A stretch of DNA of 64,000 bases from contig NC_088100.1 in the NCBI RefSeq assembly GCF_036370855.1, positions 131,491,585-131,555,584 of the forward strand, read 5' to 3'. Below, in pieces: positions 1 through 11,110 of this stretch. How positions within the stretch are numbered: position 1 is the first letter of the stretch; each line of letters begins with the position of its first letter. This DNA comes from Dromaius novaehollandiae (taxonomy: Eukaryota; Chordata; Aves; Casuariiformes; Dromaiidae). The notes under the pieces are model-generated. The model saw only the letters and a list, made by a program, of their open reading frames with translations. It was not told where the DNA came from and searched no databases. The translations under genes were made by a program, and so were the position numbers.

Positions 1-3000
1 CAACTTACTCGTGTGGAAATAACTCTAACTTGGGTGGGCAACACTAGCTGAAACATGGCACAGGTAGGTCTTACGTGTCCTTTGGCTTAATGGAAATTCT
101 GCAGTGAGATGATAGCTATCACAATGTAAAAACATGCTTTTTCTTTGTACTGAATATGGGGCCATGCTGTGCCTCTCATATGTAGATGTGGCACTGGGAT
201 ACGGTTGTCGTGAGGGTATTTCAGGTAACTCAGTCTTTAAACATTCCTTTATCATTCTGAAGGCAAGGAATGTGATGTTCTTGATGCTGAAAAGGGATTA
301 AGCACACACAATTTCAGAGCTCCTGCATAGAAAGTGGCATTTGTTCATTTAGAACATACATGCTAAGTTTCAGTTACCAATATAAAGCAATTTTAGATTT
401 ATTTGGGGTCAAGATGAGCACCTGTTTATGTGTGTGTGTTTGTTTTTTAAGTAAGACCACTGAAACTGTGAAACAATATGCAAAACTTGCCTCTTATACC
501 TCCTCAGTACTGGTAAGCACTCTTAGCTGAAAGACTGAATCTAACCACTGTTCTGTATATAAGTTTAAACTAACCTTTTAATTTTCACTCATTCAAAGTC
601 ATGTTTCTGGGACTAGAGAATGAGACAAAAATATTTGCTCTGTGAAAAAGTGCAATAATCCTGGGCCTTGTAATGTGTGTAATGCTGAAGAAATAGGGTT
701 TCCTCTTTTAGCTAGGTGGTTTTGGAGTCTGAAAGACTCAATTTCTTTCATTTCTTGATTTTCTTAGGATAACAGTAGTTGCAGTCTTACCAAATTTGGA
801 ACACGGGCAGAAGTTTTATTGCAGATCCAGATGCGTAGAGGAAAGAGATTTCCCATCCACAGCTACGTGGGTCCTTCTGGTATCTACCTACTGACCTGTC
901 AGCGCAGCAGGTTTTGCGAATTCTCCCTAATTCACGTTAAGCAAAATTAGCCAGATTATTTTAAGAAGTTTAAAATCCTGATCTGAGATACGCCAGCTGA
1001 CTTTGCCTCACCTGATTTAGCACTGCTCCCATAAACTCTTCTGTTAGCACATCTGAGGAGTGGTGAGGAACTTCTGGCATCGTTAATCCTCTCCACTGGC
1101 ACTGCCAGATTTAGAGGAAGACATCTGTATGCGACACGAAAGCTTGCTGATAATGCACAAGCATATGGCAGCAGCAGGCAAGACTTCTGCCTCCACAAAA
1201 AAGGCCTGAATATCCCAGCTCAATAAACAGAAAAAAAAAAAAGAGAGATCATTACACTTCTACAACTTACACCAGTGAACCATCTAAACTTACACTGAGG
1301 AAAGTTCCAGGTAGATGAAAAAAGTGTATTTGAAGAAGTATTTAAGAGTTTGGGGCATGAAGATCTATTCTGAGGGTGGAAAAAAGTCCTCATTAAATAT
1401 ATATGACAGTTTTTAAGAGGAATGGGCAGTTCGAGTATAAGGGATAACCTCAGGCTGTGAATGGCAGGAGCAGATGTTTAGGAAATGCTAGTTCTTTGAA
1501 TGGTAGAAAAATCTAAGAGAAGTGACCAAGTTGGTCCATGAGCAGTGGAATCACAAGCCTGGTTTCCAATGGATTTGTGTCTCATAGTGGATTCTTTCAT
1601 GGCTAGTCAGGGACAAGCTCTGATCTAAGTTTTTCCCCTGGTCTTTGTGTCTGTCCTAGATGGATTGTCTCATGTCTGATAAGAACAGGGCTTTTGCTAC
1701 CTCCTTTCCCGTGGCTGGACACACCATTTGGATCTCTCCTTCCTCGCTGTGCACTAAACTTTTAACAACTGTACTTCTTGAAACCTCTGTTTCTCTTTCA
1801 AATTTAGTTGAAAACAGGCACTGGGTTCAGAAGCTATTTGAGGAAGAAATGAAGACAGTGGAATAGGCACTCATACACAAAATATGATGACAGGTCTTTT
1901 TCTCTTAGGAAATCGGAACAGTTAGAGAAGGCACTTCCCCCAAGCATGGTGATTACCCGCACCGACAAGGTCATCTCAAATTTGACTTGTTCTTGTTGGC
2001 ACAGAAAGGGTGAACAGAAGCAGCACTGCAGTGCGCTTTCACTTTGTGGCCCCTGAAGCTGTTTTGTAGAGAGCTGGGGTACTAGTCTACAACGCTGTAC
2101 TTTTGTGAGGGATTTGTTAGGGTTTTTTTGAACTTTGTTATTTATTAGGTGAAAATATGTACAGTTAGAATTCCAGATGTTGGTCTAAACCTATATATAA
2201 TTACATTTTTTTAACTTTTTGGTTGTTGTTACTGATATAATTCATTTTGCTTAACCTGTTAGTCATTCCAAGGTAATATATACTCATTTTTCTGGGTGGG
2301 AGCTACAGCTGGTATGTATGGGAAAACAAAATCCAGTAACTGATGCATAAAACAATCTATCTAAGCATGTACCTAGATCAATTTTAATAGGTACCCTTTG
2401 TGAACCATAACAATTTTCTGTAGTTTTTATCAACGTTTTTATCACATCTTCCTCCAATTAGGCCAGAGCTCTATTGTTTTGCTAATGCTTTGGCTGACTT
2501 GAAAAATAACCCTTCTTTGACTGTTTGAGAACCAGTAGCTGAAGCATGGAGTAGTGGCAGGCTACTCTTTTGTCCCAGGAAAGGAAAAAATGCTTAAATG
2601 GAAAATGAGAGACTATCAGAAGAGCTGTTCAGAATAAACAGCTGCATGTTTTTCCTCTCTGTCTCAGAAAAATTTGTTTAGCTCCAAGGATGGTTTTGAA
2701 TATGCTAGTTCATATTTGCTAACATGAGCAAAAAATTTAATGTATACAAAGGAATGTGTACTGTGAATTGGCCTTTGTAAGATAAAATGTAGGCTTCACG
2801 TAGATCATGTCATTGTATGTAAAAAGATACATATGTCTTGCCTGCACAAAACAAAAAGGCTGTATCTATATACTTATCTAATTACCAAAGTTTTCTCCAC
2901 CAAACGCAAAATATCTTCAGGACAGGAGAATCTGTGTAGGTAGGTACAATAAAATTACTTCTTTGCCTCTATGAAATTCTCTGTAAGAATGTACAAGCCA

Positions 3001-4559
3001 CTAGAGCCTGTAACATAATAGCGATTTCAGCTAAATGAACTCTAAAATCATGCTTCTAGAAAGGTAGTAATGCCTGTATAAAAACCGTATGTAGACGAGA
3101 ACCTAGTATGTCTACTAATGCAGTCTACCACCACAGCTGTTATCCAAGGATAAGGTCTTATTAAATCTGAGGAAGTTAGGTCCTGTTCACCTTTTTTATA
3201 TCATTGCTTTTATTGCTCTGGGAGATAGTAGACTTCTGTGTTCAGTTCCTGCTTGCCAGCAGTCACCTTGCAGAGTGTCAGTCCTACTTCAAACGGTTGC
3301 AGTTTATAATATTGAACGATACTGACGTAGCTAGGTTAGGACTCCCCTCTTTAAGGAAATCAGGGTGGTGTCAAACCTGCCAAATGACTCTTTCACAACA
3401 CTGATACAGGTTGCGTGACTGGAGTATTCAACTGATTCCTGCCAGAGCAGTGCTCTCACTGTCGTAAACTTGCACAGGCTCAGGTAGTTTGACCATTCAG
3501 ATCTGTGCTTACATGAGCTTAGCTAACATCAGAATCAGCTCCAGGACAAGAAAAGTTGTGGTGTTCTTTAGGCTCTTGGACCATTTTCCTGCATCTAACA
3601 TGATGTCTGTCAGCAAGTTAGAACTGAGTCTTGCGTATCATCTATGAGTTTGTTGGGTGTGTGCAGTAAATAGGAGTCGTCTTCAAAGGAACTGCTTTTG
3701 GTTACAGACTGTCAATGGCAAATCCTTACATTTGACCTTAGAAGCATTTAAAAGAAAGATACCTATTCTCCTTTGTTTCTTGACAATGTATGAAAAAGGC
3801 CTGACCGGATGATTGTTAAGTGTGCGTAGAAAGTGTTGGCCTCTACTTCTGCTTCTCCTATACAAAAATATTCAGAAAACATCTATGGCTGCCTGGCACA
3901 ACAGAGCTGAAAAGGGTGGAATTACTGAATCTTAAAAAAAAAAAAAAAAAATCATTATTCCCAAATGCTAACCACTAATGAGATTATTCCACATTATTCC
4001 TTACTCGAAAACTCAACTGTTATGTTTTGATGTTTTAATTCCACTAGTGTATAATATTCTTTTAGTAAGGACCTGGATTTCTTATATATAAAAGCAAACA
4101 CGAGAAGACAAGGGAATATAATTTGAAGCTGCCTTTAGATACTCTGAAGGATAAGTGCCCTCTTTTTGTTTCTATTAACACTTTATGTACCAGGTGGATC
4201 TAGATGAGCAGAGCTTGGGGTGCTGTCTGTGCTTAGCCTAGTGAGTGAACAGAGTGGCCGTCATTATGATTTGTGAGTGGAAAAAGATTTTCTGTGTGGC
4301 CTTGGCAACAGACATATGCATTCATGTTTGAAGGAGAGAGATATGATTATGGAAGCTGGAGACTGGAAGAGTGTTTCTGCTGTGTTTACCCTAACCTTAT
4401 AGTCTTCCCTTGGCACTAAGTCTTAGAAAGGTCGTCTGGGTCACAGAAAGCCATATAGTGTGTGACCCTGGCACCCCAGAGCATGGACCATATCCATAGC
4501 AGTCCTAGTTGTCCTCTTAGCATGCTCAGTGTAAGTCACAGCATCTCAGATCATGTTTG

Positions 4560-4582
4560 AGAGGAACACTCAGTGTTCCTCT
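4560..4582. repeat. 23-bp palindrome
   Basis: Two 11-base arms, AGAGGAACACT and its exact reverse complement, are separated by a single C. It lies in non-coding sequence and no function is evident. Confidence 0.6.
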
Positions 4583-4754
4583 AAGAAATAAGCTTTACAC
4601 AACGACAGCAAGCCAAGCAGGGGATAGCCAGCTCAGTATGCCTTGAATATCACCACAGGGTGCTTTGTAGTGGCAAAGCGGTATCTAGCAAATCTTATTT
4701 CTGAGTGCCTTGTCCCTGTGACCTTTTCAACCTCATAACAAAATATACAGTGAG

Positions 4755-4812
4755 GGATGGGATACTGAGCTAGGTGGGCCTTTGGTCTGACCCACTATAC
4801 TGCTGTTACGTG
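4755..4812 (+). mobile_element. CR1-type LINE 3' tail, degenerate
   Basis: The run reading gatactgagctaggtgggcc, followed by tttggtctgacccactatac, resembles the well-known 3' end of amniote CR1/L3 elements (ctgggctagatgg..ctttggtctgaccc). Only the tail is recognisable, as is usual for 5'-truncated CR1 copies. The assignment is from memory of the family consensus. Confidence 0.6.
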
Positions 4813-7561
4813 GATGCAGCAGTTGTTTTGGGTAAGTCTGTTCTGTGTTGATGTAGACCTCAGCTGGTTATTATGAAGGAAGAAGAGAACAAACAGAAGG
4901 GTTTATTTATTACCCTATATATTCAAAATACAGTCGGATCAGTGTAGGAATAAGGTTGGTGGAAAAAAAAGCAATGCATCTTTCAAAAATACTTAAGCAT
5001 ATTGTCAGCTTAAAAAATAAAATTTTGTTAATGTTAATCACTGATTTCATTAGTGAATATCTAAGAAAAACTGGAAGTTACAGTTCAAGAACAGGATGAT
5101 TTTTCATTTTATTTCTTTTCTTTCCTCCACCCCATATATTTTCTCCTTGAATTTGGCAATGCCTTGTGTGCCTTGTGTCACTCTCTGGTCTCATGCTTGA
5201 AATACGACTTCATCATTCTGGACCAATTTATGGTGAAAATTTAGCAGCATTTTTGCTACATATGGGGATATTAACAAAGCTTAACAGAAAGCACATAGTT
5301 TAACTTCTAGAACCCAGGCTAAAATGAACAGACCAAACTATTGAGACAGTAGAGTCCTATGATGGTATTGTACACAGCTACGTGCTTCTTTCTGGAGAAC
5401 TCAGAAGTAATTGACAAAGTAAAACGAATGACACTCTAAATTTCAACCATCTTGTCTTGCAAATGGTCAGTATTCAACAAAGAGAAATAGGCACTCCAGA
5501 AAATGATTCATTCCATAATACCCATTTCAGGATAGAGGAAATAAAGCCTCAGAAGGAGGAAGGGTTGCTGTCTCTTATATGCAGCTATCATTGCAGTGTT
5601 TTTAAATAAATTCTAGTCTAAGAATCCAACTTACTTTTCTCACTGAAAACAAATGAAAATATAGTCAGTATTTGCAAATGCAAAGTTCTGCAGAAATGGA
5701 AGTCATTCTACCATATTTCAGCCTGCTCCACAGAGAGGCAGAGAAGATTTCTTTTAACCTGTTTTTAATCTACCCACTAAGAGCAAAGTGCTGATGTGGC
5801 TCTGTGTTTCTTGGAAATCTTCTTCCCCTTGCTATTTCCTGTTGTCTTCTCAAGCCTGTGTATTTCAGATGTGAATGGGGACCTATACAAAATCTCTTCT
5901 TGTTTGTAGTGGTATAACATGAAGCCTTAGACAGGTGTAGGTGTAGATGGGTGTTACTTCCCAGGCTAAGGGAATGGAAAGTTGAAAGCACAGCAGAAAG
6001 TCTTCTCATTTTTGTTCTGAGGATTCGGCCCCGGCTGCATACACCCTGTGGTTAACATCCATAGCCAGACGCTGACTTTGCTTGACAGGTTCATCAGAGG
6101 CCGCATCCTAAATCTCCTTCTCTAAAAACACCTTCAGCACTTTGCATGACTTGCTGGTATCATCCTGAGATGCACTTTACACCAGTCCACGGTGAGACAG
6201 CGCGTGCTGGGTTTCGCGGTGTTGGCGGGGACGCTTGGCACCTCTGTTCACACACCTCTGTGCTGCAGTCTGACGTTGAGAAGCTGTCTGCAGGCCAGAC
6301 GGTGCTGCAGGAGAAGCAGACACTTGTGAACAGAATTTGTGGCTGCATTAAGGGATGATTAAATTAAAGACAAGGCACTGCCAGTGTGTGCATCTGAATG
6401 ATTGTGGTGCTTCAGCGTATGCTAGTGTTTGTTCACCTATCTGAGTTTATGGAATTTTGTTTGCCTGTGTTTGGAGGGGGGAATATATTGCTGCAGTGAT
6501 TTGACACCTCACCTAAGCGGCCTTATTTCAAAGCTTTTCAGATGCCAAATGGAATGAAGTGCTTTCCGAATCTGTAATTGACCTGGCAGGAACTGAATGA
6601 TTGTCCTTAAAACCATTTGTGCTTTCTGTTTGGTGACCTTGGCAGATCAGTGACTGGGAAAGTTGTTCACATGCCATCTGCACCTGCTAGCTTTGCCATG
6701 CAGCAATAGGTCACTTCCTTTCCAAACATGACTTGCTTCTGATACCAGTGGGAAATTGGCAGCTCTTATATGAAAGCAATACATTCCAGTTTCCTCTTTT
6801 GGCTTTTCGCTGAGATAGGAAAGGAATTGTTGTTGTTATGGTCCCAGTGCCCTGTGTCAGAGCTCTCTTCCCTGCTGCATAACTGCTTTTTCAGTCATTG
6901 AAAACCAGTTTGTCTGTAGTATATGGCATCATATCTTGTAATGTTTATTATATTATGTTATATTGCCCTGAGATCTTTTTTTCCAGTATCATGGGCTTAA
7001 TTCTAAACAAAGCTGCACAACCAACAGTGAAAATATTTCCCTTTTCTGTTGCCTCAGGGCTTGTGTTTCTTCCTCATTTCTCTGAAGGAAGAGAGCATAA
7101 AGTTGCTATCTAGACCTCTGTGGTAGGGGTTAAAAATCAACATAGTGGGATTTAAATGTACTTTTCTGTCTATTTCACTGTCAAATGAAAAAGATGAGCT
7201 GAAGGGGAGCTCATTGTTCTTCCAGTTCTCTTCTCCAGAGATGGTGGAAAGCTGTCACACCTTCTTCTTTATAAGGGGTCCGTAAGTCAGCAGGTCAGGA
7301 ATCCCTGGAATTGAGCAGCACACAGCCGGTTGCCTCATCTCCTGTGCCTGAAGCATCAGCTTTGCAGAGAACTGCAAAGGAGCTATGTTGCTGACTGAAG
7401 GGGAGAAGAGATGACAAGTTTTGTTTCGCTTCTTAACAGCATGAAACAGCTGCATTGGCTTTACAAGTGATTCAAAGCTGTCGCCCTCCATGAAAGCTAG
7501 GGTGAATTGTTTATTGTATACAATGTGTGTTTTTACAATGTGCACTGTCATCTTCTTCCAG

Positions 7562-7637
7562 TCAGCTACTGGAGATCAAGGTAGGAAGGATCATGTGTTT
7601 CTGTCCGTGCTTTCATGTGGACTTGCTAGTGAAACAG
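7562..7637 (+). pseudogene. Exon-like block of an AGA-family asparaginase, frame disrupted
   Basis: A pyrimidine-rich tract and CAG precede this block, and CAG/GTAATC, a good 5' splice site, ends it. One frame starts S-A-T-G-D, like the conserved ATG(N/D)G motif of glycosylasparaginases. Another frame then reads I-M-C-F-C-P-C-F-H-V-D-L-L-V-K-Q, like the family segment MRFxPSxxxVExMxx that follows it. The two similarities lie in different frames, with about four extra bases between them relative to the family, which points to a frameshift. The block's 3' end is in phase with the next exon at 9,523. An alternative is that the SATGD match is chance and the whole block is read in the second frame, which is also open. 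Confidence 0.5.
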
Positions 7638-9522
7638 GTAATCCTATTTGTCTTAAAATCAAGGTAAATATCTCTATGTTCTGTCCATCTGTTCCAGACA
7701 CCGACAGCATGCTCATCACCATGGTATTGGAACAGTCTGGTACACAAATAGCAATCAGCTGTTATTAGCATAATACTATTACTTGGTCCATAAAGCTAAT
7801 ATTGGCAGAGATACTAGCCATCACACACTGTGAGCTAGTTTCTCAGATGTACTTTGTTCTACCAGAATATGGTAATATTCTGTGTAAAAATCAGTAAAAG
7901 GAAGCATTTTTTTATTATTTTATGTATGCAGCATAAATTGCCAGCATAGTGTGAATCAAAAATTTCTCTTACATGCAGTAATTAACAATCCATTGGCATC
8001 ATGTTGTATATCAGCATTTTGTAGAAAAAAGGTGTTTTTTTTTTTACACGTATTAAATCAAATCAAACCACTGAAAGTTCTTCTTTTCACTCCTCTCCCC
8101 CCAGTCATCAATACAGATTGATAGACGAGTGGCTGTATACATGCAGTAGGCCATTTATCTCAGACCTGAACCAGATGAGTTAAGGTTTATTTAGCATGAG
8201 CTCTCATTGTTCAGTGATGGAAAGGCAGCAGGTAACTGCAGCCCCTCCAGGGAACTGAGAGTAAGTCGAACTCTTTCTGCACACGCTCCAGAGCAGTAGC
8301 TTCAATACCTTCTGAAGAGTGCAACTTGCTCTCTGCTTTTCTGGCCTGTGGAAGGAACATGATCATTTCACACCAACATTTTTCAGGATCTAACTTCCAA
8401 GGGAAGCAGCTTGCAGTCCCCCCAAAGATCCTGACTAGCCCTGTAAAATTTGGAGGTTCCCTGCCTATCCTTATTCCCCACTTCACACATCTCGTTTATA
8501 CTTGCTCAAAAGTCCAACTTCAAATGTCTCCTTTTCATTTGACCACTTTTCTTATGATATGCTGTAAAGATTTGCTTCAGAGTTGAACAGCCACAGTTTT
8601 TTAATCTCTACTATTTAAATTGCTAATTTGCGCAGATCTAGCTAAACAGATAGCCCATATATATACCATTTTCCTTACCCTTTCTTAAGCAGAATAAATT
8701 CCTGGGGGACCTATTTTGCAAGCTTCTTTACTGAGACTTCTATACAGAAATAAGATGGAGCCTTTTCAGATGCCAGTGTCAAAGCTGTGGTATTATCAGT
8801 AGGAAACAAAAGTGAAACAGAACCATTATAGTTCCTGGGTTTTGTATACAAGAACTTTTGCTTGCTTTAGATGGCAAATTCCTGCTAAACTAACATTTCT
8901 GTAAGCAATTACAGTGTCTATACCAGTGCTGCTATAATGAAAGGGAATGTCCTTATCTGAACTGGTTGTGATTGTGTCGATAGATATGAATAGATTGTGT
9001 CAGTCACAATCTGACACATCTGAAAGAATACTCTTTCACTGAACATGAAAGATAATGGTCATAATATTGGTTCAGTCTCCATTTTCATACCAACAACACC
9101 CTTTCCTTAAAAAAAACTTAGCTAAAATAATTAAGCTTATAAAACAGACTAACTAAAAATCCAAATGAATTGTGAAGAACACTGTTGACAAATGGGCTTT
9201 ATAAGGGTGGAGCCTAACTGAAATGGATGGAGAGGCCAGTAGGAATCTCATTATAAATGGAAAGGATCATTCCAAACAGTTAAACACTGCCTTGAACACC
9301 TAGCTTTTGGCTTGACTGTGGGAAGGAGTCTAAAGTACTGGGTGATTTTTCATACGTGTCTAGATACAGTGATGGGCAAAGTGCAGCATATTTACCCTGT
9401 CATTCCCTTTTATCAGTGTTAGTTATTAAGCAAGTAGTGGAAATCAAAATCAACCTTGATATAAACATTCTGTAGACATTTCTCATTAGGTAAACTACAT
9501 GTATTCCATATATTTGTTTCAG

Positions 9523-9627
9523 GGTCTGTCTCCCATGGATGCATGCCAGACTGTCCTTTGGGATATAGTCCAACGAGTAGGAAAAGAAAATATGTTTAAA
9601 CTTGGCATAATTGCAATGAATATAAAG
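9523..9627 (+). pseudogene. AGA-like asparaginase exon (penultimate), open
   Basis: Starts after a T-rich tract and CAG, and ends AAG/GTATAG. It encodes 35 residues beginning G-L-S-P-M-D-A-C-Q-T-V-L and ending L-G-I-I-A-M-N-I-K. The family has the pattern (G)xxPxxACQxVIxRI followed by a beta strand like GAVICAN or VGFIALNKKG, so the resemblance covers the whole exon. Both splice sites are phase 0. In known AGA enzymes this segment belongs to the beta subunit near the C terminus, after the catalytic threonine region. No stop or frameshift is present in this exon. It could belong to a functional gene whose upstream exons lie outside the window or were missed. Given the disrupted preceding block, a pseudogene or lineage-decaying paralogue is preferred. 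Confidence 0.55.
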
Positions 9628-11008
9628 GTATAGCTGGAACTTTCTTGGAACACTCTCTTCTGTCTTGCTATCGTAGGGCAGTATCTTGTTTCTCTGCTGT
9701 CAATTGCTTTGGAGCAATGTTACTGAGAAAAATGAGTCACTTCTGCCTCAGTTCAGTGAATTTCTCTGGATTGAAAGAGAAAACTGTAACTGAACTACAA
9801 CCAGGTCTGCAGTTCATTTTATATAGCTCTTTTTATCATTTACAGTGACTGCCCACCAAGAGGAAAGGAAGCAGCATCACTTTCAGTTTTTATAAGAAGG
9901 ATTTCTAACAGGTTTTGTCATATCCATGAATAGAAAGCACTTACAGAGGTCTTTACCTTTCTCTGCCCCCCTAATTGCAATGTACATTCCAATGTACATT
10001 CCATTCCTTGCCCTCTTAATTTTGGGCAGGCCGCAATAATCTTGTAGCTTTATGACATGGAGCATAAAATGTAACCACTCTAATAGGGTGGAACAATAGT
10101 TTGCATGATTTTGGGTGACTACACAAGGTAGGAGTTGGGAGAGAGCTATGTTCTCAGTTTTGTAGGACTGGGACCCTCTTAAAACAGCTGTTCTGTCTGA
10201 TTGGGGGAATCAGTCCATTTAACAACTGTTAAACTATACCTGGACATACACTAGAAAAGATCAGGTGGGATATTTTGAATTAATGGGGGAGGCTGGGGTC
10301 TCTGATAATGTTAATTAGGTGTTGAGGAAGTAGTCTATTGCTGTTTCTGTACTAAAGTATTAGAACCAAAAGCAACGAAAAATCATCTTGGAGGAAGCTG
10401 TCACCCTTGTTCCCATGTTTGTTATATCTCTTCTGTGAGGATCTCCAGTGGATACCAAATAGCAAAGTGAATGTAGTTGTCCTGATTATTTTTTCCCTCA
10501 ACTGCTATCTCACATAATAAGCCTTTATGGCTTTCTGCCCCATCCCACTTAGAGCGCTCTTGATTTAGATGTGGTATTAGTGTGTTTTTTGAACCGTGTA
10601 TTTTAGGGGATTGTATATTTGGGCATAAAACCTCAGCTGTGGAATGAATGTTACATGCAGCAGTATTGTGTTGGATAACAGCTGAATCTGGACAGTTGAT
10701 CTAGTGTTTTCAAAATGTGACCTTTTTCCACAGTACAAAAGGATTCTCATTAGTTAAGAACATAGGCAACACATGCAGTGTGTAGGGATTGATTGCATTT
10801 AACTGTGATTTACTTGATCTTTAAATAGCTTCTTTTTCTTAAGATAACAGGAGCAAATAATTTCAGTATGCTATGTTGAATAACATTCTTTCTAATTATT
10901 TTTCATCACAGTAGCCAAAAGAATGTAAATAGTCTTCTAATTTCTTAGTGATGAATTTATAGCTCCTGAAATTATATATCTGTTCTTTCTCCTTTTGTTT
11001 GCTTTTAG

Positions 11009-11110
11009 GGAGAAACTAGAGCTGCATCGCTGATGCCATTTCCGTACTGTGTTTGCTCTCAGGAAAGGGAATCCATTGATGAATTAGTGCAACAAGCCCA
11101 CCGGCCGTGA
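11009..11110 (+). pseudogene. AGA-like asparaginase terminal exon, open to a TGA
   Basis: Follows a strong T-rich acceptor (gtttgcttttag) and encodes 33 residues, G-E-T-R-A-A-S-L at the start and Q-Q-A-H-R-P before the stop. Joined in phase to the previous exon it continues N-I-K/G-E-T-R-A-A-S-L-M-P-F-P-Y. This is the same layout as the closing strands of AGA-family proteins (G-x-Y-G-A-A-x then F-x-F/Y-x-V). The residues beyond the core are not recognisable. Polyadenylation would have to use AATAAA-like signals further right, for example near 12,413. The coding joins 9,523-9,627 and 11,009-11,110 are the best evidence that this was a gene. Confidence 0.55.

Larger units (their letters stand above)
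1..7561. other. Non-coding region at the left edge (intergenic or introns of an AGA-like gene)
   Basis: AT-rich sequence in which no frame is open for more than about 98 codons and no protein family is recognisable. Small features seen are a CR1-type LINE tail near 4,755-4,812, a short perfect palindrome at 4,560-4,582, and simple A or T runs (for example near 3,935-3,950). A GC- and CpG-richer patch at about 6,180-6,300 stands out from its surroundings and could be a decayed exon. ACTR2, expected on this side by synteny with mammals, was looked for and not found. Confidence 0.6.

Noticed and set aside
761-949. Possible exon after the acceptor TTTTCTTAG, open for about 60 codons
   Set aside because: No matching donor in frame and no resemblance to AGA, ACTR2 or other families.
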